Part shown: positions 27,768-36,832 of the stretch, piece by piece | Numbering within the stretch: the stretch's first letter is position 1 | Layout: each line of letters starts with the position of its first letter | NCBI GenBank assembly: GCA_026002835.1 | Contig: BPGC01000010.1 | Coordinates: 1-64,000, forward strand | DNA length: 64,000 nt | Origin: Candidatus Nitrosocaldaceae archaeon | GTDB lineage: Archaea; Thermoproteota; Nitrososphaeria; Nitrososphaerales; Nitrosocaldaceae | Reading direction: 5' to 3' | Notes under the pieces: model-generated | The model's database searches: none | The model's input: only the letters and a program-made list of their open reading frames with translations | Told to the model about the DNA's origin: nothing | Translations under genes and position numbers: made by a program

Positions 27768-28474
27768 TATAACTCCCTTTTACCTAGTCCATACTTTACC
27801 CTCTCATGGATTGGCAGAGATACTGATACATATATCCTATGCACTCTTATAGATTCTATAGGTCTAAACCTCTTATACCTATACTTATTTATAACATCTG
27901 CTACCTCTTTTATGACTTGTTTTATCTCTTCGTCAAGCGTATCAAAGTTCTTATGTGTTATCCAGAATGCAGAAGTAACTATATGCCTTGCATCATTATC
28001 ATTCTTTATATACTCTATATCATCTCTATTCTTCAAATTTAAGAAAGAGCATGCTATATCATTCTTCTCAGCATATGTTAATGGATAATAATAACCTCTC
28101 TCTAATGCCCTTGCTACTGTTCTAAGCCTTGTATCAGGCTTTAGCATACGTAATGGATATACAAATGGTTCCAAGAATGAAGGTTTATTGATAAGAGTAT
28201 CTGCATAGCTTAGAAATCTAAGCTCTATCTTACTACTATCTATAATCTGTGTATCTCTTGCTGTTAATATCAATATATTATTCATGATATACTCTATACC
28301 TTTTTCAGTAAGATCATAATTACCTCTATTTACCCTTCTTACATAACCATCAGTAACTAACTTGCTTATAACATTCCTTACTGTCTGTTCATTCCACTCC
28401 ATTAATTCTGCTATACTCTTTATATCATTATTCCCTTCAGATAGTATTAAGAGTATCTTCTCATAATCTTTCAT
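27767..28474 (-). CDS. Winged-helix regulator of the integrated element
   Basis: 235 residues. The N-terminal 65 residues form a winged helix: DIKSIAELMEWNEQTVRNVISKLVTDGYVRRVNRGNYDLT. The remaining 170 are an unknown helical domain. Upstream of the integrase genes and divergent from the replication gene (180 bp between), an arrangement typical of a control protein that could repress both promoters. Confidence 0.7.
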   Translation of the reverse strand: MKDYEKILLILSEGNNDIKSIAELMEWNEQTVRNVISKLVTDGYVRRVNRGNYDLTEKGIEYIMNNILILTARDTQIIDSSKIELRFLSYADTLINKPSFLEPFVYPLRMLKPDTRLRTVARALERGYYYPLTYAEKNDIACSFLNLKNRDDIEYIKNDNDARHIVTSAFWITHKNFDTLDEEIKQVIKEVADVINKYRYKRFRPIESIRVHRIYVSVSLPIHERVKYGLGKREL

Positions 28475-28653
28475 ATACCTTATTTTATATCAGTCATATA
28501 TAATTGTTAATACCTATAACATATGTATATATAGATATAGACTTATTAACAGGTTTGAATTAGTAAATTAAGGAGAAACTATAACTATATTTACTGTTAA
28601 TTCATTAGTTAATATAAAATATATAAGATAGACATAGACATTATATTATAGAG

Positions 28654-31578
28654 ATGAATAACAAGAAGCTTATAGAAGAAGAGTTAAAAAGATTGATAGA
28701 AGAGGTTAAGATGCTATATGATAAACTGTTAAACCTAATACCTAGTGAGATTATAGAAGATAATGGTAAGAAGATAAAGAAACCTTTGCTATATGATTAT
28801 AGGAATTACTTTGATAGTAAGAAGTTATGTGAGATTGATGCTTTAATAAATAGCCTAAAAAATAACAACTATGTTAGTATAGTTACAGGAATACAGAGGA
28901 ATGGTAAACAATTAGTATCAGTTGATCTTGAGAACTATAAAGTTAAGCATGGAGAAGGTTTAAACATTGATACAGTATGGTTAGTATTTACAAAGATTGC
29001 TAACTATTGTAATATACCTACTCTAACACTAACCTCTACTTCATATAATCAAGGTCTGCATTTATACTATTATGTTGAACCAATACCAGATAAAAGGGAT
29101 AATAGATCATTTGAAGAGATAGGTATAGAGATAATTGAACATAACAAGCATGTAGTTGCTATTGGTAGAGGATTACAATTACATAATACTGAGATAATAG
29201 CAACTATTACCCTTGAGAATTGGAGAAAGTTCATAGAGATAGATAGTCAATTAAATGATATAGTTAAAGCATTAAAACCATACTATAAGCAAGGAGTTAG
29301 AGATCTTATATGCTTATCATTATCTGGTTATTTGAGGAAGAAAGGGTATAATATAGATTATACTAAACTTATCATAGAATGCTTATGCATAATCTTTAAT
29401 GATGAGGAGAAGGATAATAGGATAAAGCAATGTGTAGAGCAGACATACAAGCAAGATATAGAAAGGGTATCAGCATATAAGATTGCTAAAGAGGTTAATG
29501 AAAAATTAGCAGACAAATTAAGCGATATATTCAATGTAAGAGAAGAAAAAGGGACTATAGATGAAGAGATAATAAAGAAAGTTAGAGAAGAGCAGGGAAA
29601 AGCGATATCTAATATTGTAAATATATGTATCAATAACAAGTTAAGGTATCATACCAAACTATATATGCTTATGCTCATGTATTACTTACAATATTCAGTA
29701 TTATATAGGTATTATGAAGAGGCAGAGAAGTTAGCAGAGTGCTTGAATAATGAATGTATCTACTGTTCAAAAGCTTTTAATGATAAATACGGACTCTTTG
29801 AACATGTAAAAGAGGAGCATACTAACATAAAGTGTTTTGATGAGTATCATCAGGCTATAATTCCAAATATAATAATCTCTGATATTATCTATTGCATATT
29901 AAGAGAGATTGAGGATAAAAAAGGTAAAGTGATTGGCTACGCAATAATACCAGATGATATAGATAACCTTTTAGTTGCATTCAAATATATAATAGAGAAT
30001 GAGGGTAGGAATAGACCAATAGTTACGATAGATGGTAATAGAACATTAAGGTATGAGAATGGAAGATATGTAATTGTTAATGACAATAAGATAGAGGCAG
30101 ATGTAAGGGATCTAATAACAAAGAGCGTTCTAGCAAATAATCTGCACTATGAACTTGAGTATGGTATAAACGAGAAGTATACAACCAAGAAGGTTAAGGA
30201 GATAATCAAGATAATAAAAGAAGGCACATATGATAATACTATAAAATGGAATAGTAAGTATATCAATTGCAGAAATGGTTTGATAGATCTAGATAAACTG
30301 GAGTTGATAGAACATAGTCCAGACTATTTCCATACTATACAGATAAATGCTAATTATATAGCAGATGATAATGAATTAAAGAGAAGAAGCAGGAAAGTTA
30401 TAGATTTCTTTAAAGCAGTAATGCCAGAGCAGTATGAGAGGAGTAGATTATTAGAAGCATTAGCGTTAGTATTTTTGCCAGAATATCAATATGCCCTTAT
30501 GCTAATAGGCAAAGGTGCTAATGGTAAGAGTACTCTGCTATCATTCTATAAACATATGCTAGGTAGAGAGAATGTTAGTCATGTATCTATACATGATCTA
30601 GAGTATAATAGGTTTGCAGTAGCAGAGTTAGATAATAAGATAGCTAACATATTTGCGGATATAAAGAGGTTAGAGTTAACTAGTACAAGTAACCTTAAGG
30701 CTATAATAAGTAAGGATCCTATAAAGGCAGAGAGGAAATATGGTCAGCTATTCACTCTATACCCTATAGCTTACCTTATCTTCTCATGTAATGAGTTACC
30801 AGAGGTAAGTGAAGATACATTGGCATGGTTTAGGAGATGGATAATAATAGAGTTTAAGCAGAAGTTCTTGGATAATGCTAAGGTAGATATACTTGAAGAG
30901 TTAACAAAGCAAGAGAATTTAGATATCTTATTTAGTATATTGATAAGGATAGCGTATAGGATAAAGAAAAATGGTATTAGATACATAGAAGATCCAGAGA
31001 GTGTAAGGATACAATGGGTAATGCATAGCAATCCTTTAGAGAGGTTCATTAAAGAGGTTATAGAAGTAACTAATAATGCTAATGATAGGATACCTAAGCG
31101 TGATCTATATAGAGAGTATACAATATGGTGTAATAAGAATAGTATAAAACATATACTAACAGAGAACCAGTTCTCTAGAAGGTTAAAGGCTAAAGGTTTT
31201 ATAGATAGTACACAAAAGTTAGGGAAGAAGGCAACTAAGGTATGGTTAGGAGTAAAGTTATTGGTTAGTGGGACAAAAGATAATACAGTTCAAGATAAGA
31301 TAGATAATACAATACAATCCTCAAATATAGAGATACCTAATATAAACAGCATACTCTATATAGATAATAGGAAATATAACAATATAGAACTAAACTCTTT
31401 AAAAGATAAGGTAGTAGCACTAGTCAATGATGATAAAGTATATGTAAAATGTCTAGTATGTAATGATAACTATACCTATCAGTTCAGTTTAGCTCTAGCA
31501 GAAGAATCGATGCTAGAGAGATGGTATTATGTATTTCATGAACCAATATGGCATACTAACAAAAGAAGAGTTATATAA
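28654..31578 (+). CDS. Primase-polymerase/SF3 helicase replication protein
   Basis: 974 residues. The N-terminal part (about 60-190) looks like an archaeo-eukaryotic primase/PrimPol domain: SVDLENYK for the acidic metal site and GRGLQLHN further on. A C2H2-like zinc finger (CIYCSKAFNDKYG, then HVKEEH) lies near residues 367-388. The C-terminal part (560-790) is a D5-type SF3 helicase with Walker A LIGKGANGKST (near 614-624), NIFADI (B) and FSCNELPEV (motif C), followed by a wHTH-like tail and a final C-x2-C. This is the replicase of an integrated plasmid or virus; it appears intact. Confidence 0.85.
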   Translation: MNNKKLIEEELKRLIEEVKMLYDKLLNLIPSEIIEDNGKKIKKPLLYDYRNYFDSKKLCEIDALINSLKNNNYVSIVTGIQRNGKQLVSVDLENYKVKHGEGLNIDTVWLVFTKIANYCNIPTLTLTSTSYNQGLHLYYYVEPIPDKRDNRSFEEIGIEIIEHNKHVVAIGRGLQLHNTEIIATITLENWRKFIEIDSQLNDIVKALKPYYKQGVRDLICLSLSGYLRKKGYNIDYTKLIIECLCIIFNDEEKDNRIKQCVEQTYKQDIERVSAYKIAKEVNEKLADKLSDIFNVREEKGTIDEEIIKKVREEQGKAISNIVNICINNKLRYHTKLYMLMLMYYLQYSVLYRYYEEAEKLAECLNNECIYCSKAFNDKYGLFEHVKEEHTNIKCFDEYHQAIIPNIIISDIIYCILREIEDKKGKVIGYAIIPDDIDNLLVAFKYIIENEGRNRPIVTIDGNRTLRYENGRYVIVNDNKIEADVRDLITKSVLANNLHYELEYGINEKYTTKKVKEIIKIIKEGTYDNTIKWNSKYINCRNGLIDLDKLELIEHSPDYFHTIQINANYIADDNELKRRSRKVIDFFKAVMPEQYERSRLLEALALVFLPEYQYALMLIGKGANGKSTLLSFYKHMLGRENVSHVSIHDLEYNRFAVAELDNKIANIFADIKRLELTSTSNLKAIISKDPIKAERKYGQLFTLYPIAYLIFSCNELPEVSEDTLAWFRRWIIIEFKQKFLDNAKVDILEELTKQENLDILFSILIRIAYRIKKNGIRYIEDPESVRIQWVMHSNPLERFIKEVIEVTNNANDRIPKRDLYREYTIWCNKNSIKHILTENQFSRRLKAKGFIDSTQKLGKKATKVWLGVKLLVSGTKDNTVQDKIDNTIQSSNIEIPNINSILYIDNRKYNNIELNSLKDKVVALVNDDKVYVKCLVCNDNYTYQFSLALAEESMLERWYYVFHEPIWHTNKRRVI

Positions 31579-31690
31579 ATGGTATAAAAAGCATGCAAGT
31601 TCATTCCATAATAGTTAGAATACTACAGAATTCAAAAATAGCATAAACTTTCAGATTATTATCTATATTCATTTATGTATTACTGCTAAA

Positions 31691-32120
31691 GTTACTGGTT
31701 ACTGAAGTTACCGTTTCTAACAACTTTTTCTAGAGAGTAAGGTATAACTACTATACAAATATATTTGTATTTTAACTCTTTATATTGTTACTTTCAACAT
31801 ATTTGTTAGGGTTAATTTATAATTTCTATATTAGTAGAGCTATTGGTATATCTGGTTACCGATTTAGAATCAGTAACTTTGGTAACTTTAGTAACTTGTA
31901 TCTGATCATAATAGAGGACATAAAAGTTACTGAAGTTACTGATTTGATTTATCCTATTAGGTTGATGGTATCTATCATGTTATAGAATATATAATTTTCG
32001 TTTGATATATATGTAATATATTTATATATAGAGTTATTATATTGATATTATTGTATATAATAATAGCTTTATCTCTAGCAAGAATAGTTAATAAAAATGG
32101 TAACTTCGGTAACCAGTAAC
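31691..32120. repeat. Iteron-like cluster bounded by 22-bp inverted repeats (putative plasmid origin)
   Basis: The pentamer GTTAC (or GTAAC on the other strand) occurs 13 times here, often spaced 9 or 7 bp (31698/31707; 31873/31882/31891; 31926/31935; 32100/32109/32116). The block at 31691-31712 and the reverse complement of 32099-32120 agree at 21 of 22 positions (GTTACTGGTTAC, one mismatch, then GAAGTTACC). Position next to the replicase gene, AT-rich interior and repeated short units match iteron origins of plasmids. The origin function is inferred. Confidence 0.6.
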
Positions 32121-32452
32121 CTATTAACACTTATCCGATATGTCTGAATCAGACATAACTAATATCTGTTAAAGAGTGTATACATAAGACTAATAGATTT
32201 TTTGACTCTAGCGGTGGTTATACATATGGAACAAGTAGGACTTTTAGAGATGTAATATTTCTAAAGAATGGCAAGTTAGAATTGACACTTACAAATATAC
32301 CAGATCCTAGAGGCTTGGCTAGATTAAGAATGTAAAGAAGCAATTATATCATAAAAAATATAAAGAATATAATATGCAAGAACTGTAATAAGAGAAATCC
32401 TAAAAGATCATCATTCTGTAATAAATGTGGCTATCCATTGAACTAACTTTAA

Positions 32453-32492
32453 TATAATGTTACATAAATATGAGTAGTTATATAACATTATA
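32453..32492 (+). promoter_or_regulatory. Inverted repeat in the cas operon promoter
   Basis: TATAATGTTA (32453-32462) and its exact reverse complement TAACATTATA (32483-32492) are separated by 20 bp and end 2 bp before the cas6 ATG at 32495. It may be an operator for a repressor or a 5' hairpin. The first arm overlaps the likely TATA region, so binding could shut off the whole cas operon. Confidence 0.45.
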
Positions 32493-32494
32493 GA

Positions 32495-33250
32495 ATGAGA
32501 TTATTAATAAGATTAGAAGCAGCGAGGGATCAAAAGTATAAAACTGATTATCATTATAATATTCACGGGTTTATCTATAATCTCCTTAAAGATAGTGAGT
32601 TTGCGCACATACATAATAAGAAAGGCTATAAGTTCTTCTGCTTCTCAAATATATTCCCTATATCAGATATGAAGAAAGGAGATATCAAACAATTACTGAT
32701 TTCTTCTCCAAATAGTAAATTTGTTAAGAGTTTAGCATATAAATTGAAGATTATTAAACGTTCTTCATCAGTTATAAATATTGGAGATATGAAATTCCTT
32801 GTAAGAGGTTATAAAGTATTTAATAATAGATTAGATAAAGAGAATCTTAAACTTATAACTGCAACACCAATAATTATAAGAATAAACAAGGATAGATATA
32901 AAGAGTTTGGTATAAATCCTAGATATGAGTATGATTATCTATATTGGAGGAAAGAGTATCCATTAGAACTATTCATAAACCAATTAGAGGATAATCTATA
33001 CAAAAAGTATGAAGAGTATAACTCATTAAAGTTGGAAAGAGAGAGAATAATAAACAAACTTAGGTTTATTAAGCAAGTATCTACTCGATTAAAGATACAT
33101 AACAATGAGCATATAGTTATAGGAACATTATGGGAGTTCTGGTTTGATAATATTAATGACAATATCATAAAACTATTAAAGTTTGGATATGATTGTGGTT
33201 TTGGAGAGAGAAACTCTTTAGGGTTTGGGTTTATAAATAGGCTCTGTTAA
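32495..33250 (+). CDS. cas6: CRISPR RNA endonuclease Cas6
   Basis: 251 residues with the RAMP fold start (MRLLIRLEA) and the C-terminal glycine-rich loop GFGERNSLGFGF (residues 235-246) that binds the crRNA repeat. Cas6 cuts the CRISPR transcript within each repeat. The last codons (AGG CTC TGT TAA) belong to the terminal repeat of the inserted IS6-like element; without it the protein would end in about one residue after F-I-N. Therefore activity should be retained. Confidence 0.9.
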   Translation: MRLLIRLEAARDQKYKTDYHYNIHGFIYNLLKDSEFAHIHNKKGYKFFCFSNIFPISDMKKGDIKQLLISSPNSKFVKSLAYKLKIIKRSSSVINIGDMKFLVRGYKVFNNRLDKENLKLITATPIIIRINKDRYKEFGINPRYEYDYLYWRKEYPLELFINQLEDNLYKKYEEYNSLKLERERIINKLRFIKQVSTRLKIHNNEHIVIGTLWEFWFDNINDNIIKLLKFGYDCGFGERNSLGFGFINRLC

Positions 33251-33895
33251 CTTAACCACCATCTAGAAGTAGGAATTTACTCAAATCTATCTTAACATTA
33301 ATGTATACTAATAGTTTAAACCATCTTATAACATGCTATTACAATTATCCTTCATACATGGAAAGTTATCATCAAAGCATTCAGTTCTATCTTTTATATA
33401 TTGAATAGCTCTCTCCATAACATTCTTTCCATCTATGCCATAAACAACATGCCATAGTCTTAACCATCTACATGTTTGATTATATCAACATTATCAGTAT
33501 AGATTATCTTTCTACCATATAATTTTCTTAACTTCTTTATGAAATTATAACATACTAATAGCGTCCTCTCTTTAGATATATGCATCAATAGGTACTTCTT
33601 TATATAAGGTTCATATGCTGCCCATAACCAATAATATTTCTATTTACCATTATCATGGTCTCATCTATCATTATAGCTTTAACATCCTTCTTAACATTGA
33701 AGATATTAATATCAATACTTTTTATCCTTCATATTGATACATAAGATCTCTTTATCAATGGTTCTAAACATTTAGCTGCTAACCTAAGACTTGAACAATA
33801 GTAAAGATATATTGTATATAGTTTTAATGGTTTAGGGGTTCTATTACGTTCCATAATTATAGTTCGTCTAACTATGATCTAAAGTTAACGGAGCC
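33240..33895 (-). mobile_element. Degenerate IS6-like element at the cas6 stop codon
   Basis: 656 bp with terminal repeats GGCTCTGTTAACTT / (inverted) GGCTCCGTTAACTT and a perfect 8-bp target duplication TATAAATA (33232-33239 and 33896-33903), as IS6-family elements make. On the minus strand a broken transposase can be read (MERNRTPKPLKLYTIYLYY near the start, later KKDVKAIMIDETMIMVN), with many stops and shifts. It separates cas6 from cas8; the duplicated TATAAATA could serve as a TATA box for the downstream genes. Confidence 0.85.
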
Positions 33896-33944
33896 TATAA
33901 ATATAAGATAACATTTTTATGTACAACTATATTATTATAATTTA

Positions 33945-35234
33945 ATGCTAGAATATTGGATTCAGAATGGAGAAACCGTTATAAAGGAAGAGATTACAAA
34001 GGATTTTATAAAAAATGCATTAACGTCTATATTTCAACAAGATGGTAAAAATACTGCATTCTCAAGAGCTTATTTTAGTCAATTAAATAAAAACGCTTCT
34101 AATATTGATTTTCTTACAGAATTTATTGTAGATTCATTACAAAAGCAAAAAGAAAGTAATAATAAAACATGTTCTTTCTGTCATAAATACGGTGCTTTTA
34201 AATTAAAAGGTTGGATATTTCCATATATAATAACCAAAGAGAAATTCCCAAATATATACTCAAATGGTAAGGTTGAATCGCTTAACATATGTAAAAAGTG
34301 TGCGTATAAGAGTATACTAGCCCTTAATAGGGTAAGATTTAACGCACAAAAAAGTGGTAATGTTGAATATTTATCTTACATAATCTTCTTTTCAAATACT
34401 ACAGATAATCTTAGACGCTTCTATAACGTTTTGCAAGAAAATATTAGGCCTAATTATTTTAGAAATATTACTGAATATTTAGTAGATCAGGTATATTATC
34501 CATATGAGTTCCTAGCAGCATTACTATATAATATAGCTATAAGGTTAGAAGATTATGAGCATTATGATTTAGGCTCGATTATAATTGGTTTAACTACAGG
34601 TTCTAAGAAAATAATTGGTTTAACTACAGGTTCTAAGAAAATCTATGAAACTGCTGATATAATAAATTATTTAAATCCTGTAATTAGTGCATATAGACAT
34701 CTTTATAATACAAACGATAAAGCGTTCTCTATGTTATTTCGTAGATTAAGAGAAGAAGGCGGGAATGATCCTAATTTATATATTAAAAGAAATATCTTCT
34801 TCAAAACATTCTTAAAATTTAGAAGTGTAGACTGGGCTATTCTTGAGGATATATTATTTTATAATATATCAAAAAATAGAACTATACCATTTATAAATAA
34901 CTTTCTACATATTATTATGAATGAATTCAATATGAGTGAAAAAGAGCTATTTAAAGAGGTATCTAATGAAGGTTATAAATTAGGTAGCGAACTACTAAGA
35001 AGTGAAGATAATAGAAGAGATAGGGTAAAACCAATACTATATGAATTAAGAAGAAAAAGGAAATTGGAAGAGTTTTTAGATGCCATTAATCTATTACAAC
35101 TCAAAGTAGAGAAACAGTTTTATGATAAACCATTTAAAGATAACCCAGAGAGGTTTCCACGATTGAAGACATTCTTTCTTATAGGCATGGCTAACGCAAT
35201 ATTTCAGGGTAAAGGTGAAAAGAATGAAAGCTAG
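33945..35234 (+). CDS. cas8b: CRISPR Cascade large subunit, Cas8b-like
   Basis: 429 residues. A zinc-finger-like pair CSFCHKYG (near residues 77-84) and CKKCAYK (near 119-125) is typical of Cas8b/Cst1/Csh1 proteins, which recognise the PAM and hold the complex on foreign DNA. Order (cas6-cas8-cas7-cas5-cas3-cas4-cas1-cas2) supports subtype I-B. Odd: a 30-bp unit is perfectly tandem duplicated in frame (34581-34610 and 34611-34640), giving IIGLTTGSKK twice. Subtype assignment is from context, as Cas8 sequences diverge strongly. Confidence 0.8.
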   Translation: MLEYWIQNGETVIKEEITKDFIKNALTSIFQQDGKNTAFSRAYFSQLNKNASNIDFLTEFIVDSLQKQKESNNKTCSFCHKYGAFKLKGWIFPYIITKEKFPNIYSNGKVESLNICKKCAYKSILALNRVRFNAQKSGNVEYLSYIIFFSNTTDNLRRFYNVLQENIRPNYFRNITEYLVDQVYYPYEFLAALLYNIAIRLEDYEHYDLGSIIIGLTTGSKKIIGLTTGSKKIYETADIINYLNPVISAYRHLYNTNDKAFSMLFRRLREEGGNDPNLYIKRNIFFKTFLKFRSVDWAILEDILFYNISKNRTIPFINNFLHIIMNEFNMSEKELFKEVSNEGYKLGSELLRSEDNRRDRVKPILYELRRKRKLEEFLDAINLLQLKVEKQFYDKPFKDNPERFPRLKTFFLIGMANAIFQGKGEKNES

Positions 35235-36144
35235 GTTTATGGAGATAGTATTTTTAACAAAAGTTGAAAAAAGTAATATTAATGCATCTGGTACTGAAGG
35301 TAATATAACAACATTAAAAAAGACTACAGAGATCGATGATACACAACGTGTATTTATATCCGGTGCATCAATTAAATATTCTATAAAAGAATACCTTGCA
35401 GATCTAGGATTTCCGCTCTCACCAGTAATTTCTAAAGCTGCTGAAGATGTAGAATCTGGTACAAAAGCTTCGCAGATTACAACAAAATGTGATCCACAAA
35501 ATTACATAGACGATGATCTCTTTGGTTATATGAATACAGCTACAGCTCAGAAAAGAGTCGCACCTATTAAAACTAACGGCATGATATCTCTATTTCCATA
35601 CACAAATGATCTCAATAGAGGAGTAAGGTTCGATCCTAAAGGCCAGAATCATAGTCTGTATGATATAGAGATTGTTACTACTATATTTAGGAGCAACTGG
35701 GCCGTAGAATTAGATAGAATAGGTAGAGAAGGTGATAAAGATATAATTAGTAATGAAGAGAAGGAAAAACGCATCAAAGCGTTTATAGAAAGTATTTTTA
35801 ACTTATGGTCAAGAGTGAAACAGACGAATTATCTAACAGATATATCTCCACAAGTTATAACTATAGTTTTTAGAGATGATAAAACTCTAACTATTGGAGA
35901 TAAGTTAAGGATAGATGCTAATTATAATTTGGACATAGATGCGTTGCTGGAGGCTATTAAACGCCATAAAAATAGGATTAAAGAGTTCTATATAGGATAT
36001 TCTAGAACATTCATTAATAATGAGGAAGAATCGAAGGACGCAATAAAAGGATTGGATGAAGATATTAAAGCAAAGGTTAAAGTGATGGATATAGTAGAAT
36101 TAAAGAGCGAGGTATTAAAGAATGAATTCAATTTATTTACCTGA
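35224..36144 (+). CDS. cas7: CRISPR Cascade backbone Cas7
   Basis: 306 residues of the DevR/Cst2-like Cas7 group: FMEIVFLTKVEKSNINASG, then RVFISGASIKYSIKEYL, the surface loop with KTNGMISLFPYTND, and RFDPKGQNHSLYDIEIV. Cas7 copies polymerise along the crRNA. The ATG at 35224 follows a GGTGA ribosome site 5 bases upstream and overlaps the end of cas8b by 11 bases; an alternative GTG lies 9 bp further upstream. Confidence 0.92.
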   Translation: MKARFMEIVFLTKVEKSNINASGTEGNITTLKKTTEIDDTQRVFISGASIKYSIKEYLADLGFPLSPVISKAAEDVESGTKASQITTKCDPQNYIDDDLFGYMNTATAQKRVAPIKTNGMISLFPYTNDLNRGVRFDPKGQNHSLYDIEIVTTIFRSNWAVELDRIGREGDKDIISNEEKEKRIKAFIESIFNLWSRVKQTNYLTDISPQVITIVFRDDKTLTIGDKLRIDANYNLDIDALLEAIKRHKNRIKEFYIGYSRTFINNEEESKDAIKGLDEDIKAKVKVMDIVELKSEVLKNEFNLFT

Positions 36145-36832
36145 TAGTATTCATATTATTTATTTTGATATTACAAGCGACTTTGCTCATTTTAGGGATA
36201 TGTTTACACATTCATATTTCAGAACTTTATTAGCTCCTCCTAGGACTACAGTATTAGGCATAGTCGGTGCAGCTAAAGGTCTGAACGAAGAAGATACAAT
36301 AGCGTTATCAGAGAAGTTATACATAGGAATTAAGATACTTTCGTTAAGCGGAATAGCTAAAGAGATAATTACTGCTATAAATCAGAAAAAGGCTAATTTA
36401 ACGACACCAATAATGAGGAGTTTAATTGTAAAACCAGTTTATAGAATATTTGTAGGTTCCAAAGATAAAGATATTATTAATGATATTCTATGTGCTCTTG
36501 AAAATCCTACTTATCCTTTGTACTTGGGTATATCTGATTACATAGCTGAGATAAAAATGATCTCTGATATATACAGTACAAATCTAAATACTTCTGATAC
36601 ATTTACATGTGTAATCCCAATCAATGATATAAGATTCACAACTTATATAGAAGAAGGTAAAATGGTATTTATGCCAGAATTGAATAATACTACATATTCG
36701 TTTAAACGTTCTCCAAAAGGTCGCGTGCCAGACAAGTATGTAAAACTACTAATGTTCTATAATTGCAAAGTCAAATTAGAACAACTTGTTAATGTATATT
36801 ATATAGATAACGAACCAATATGTCTCTTTTAA
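36122..36832 (+). CDS. cas5: CRISPR Cascade subunit Cas5
   Basis: 236 residues. N-terminal RAMP strand IHIIYFDITSDFAHFRD, then the conserved PPRTTVLGIVGAAKGL (residues about 39-54) typical of Cas5b/t. It caps the 5' end of crRNA. Overlaps both cas7 (by 23 bp) and cas3 (by 13 bp), so the operon is tightly coupled. Confidence 0.92.
   Translation: MNSIYLPDSIHIIYFDITSDFAHFRDMFTHSYFRTLLAPPRTTVLGIVGAAKGLNEEDTIALSEKLYIGIKILSLSGIAKEIITAINQKKANLTTPIMRSLIVKPVYRIFVGSKDKDIINDILCALENPTYPLYLGISDYIAEIKMISDIYSTNLNTSDTFTCVIPINDIRFTTYIEEGKMVFMPELNNTTYSFKRSPKGRVPDKYVKLLMFYNCKVKLEQLVNVYYIDNEPICLF

Larger units (their letters stand above)
31579..32494. other. Replication-origin-like non-coding region with gene fragments
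   Basis: About 900 bp without an intact gene. It carries the iteron cluster (31691-32120, separate entry), a palindrome ATGTCTGA-A-TCAGACAT at 32140-32156, a start-less reading frame fragment at 32158-32335 ending PDPRGLARLRM, and a short zinc-ribbon fragment (ICKNCNKRNPKRSSFCNKCG) at 32374-32448. It separates the replication gene from the cas operon. Confidence 0.55.

Noticed and set aside
25773..33000. Second att site ending the integrated element
   Set aside because: No second copy of the tRNA-Lys 3' end was found between the origin and the cas genes, so the far border remains undefined.
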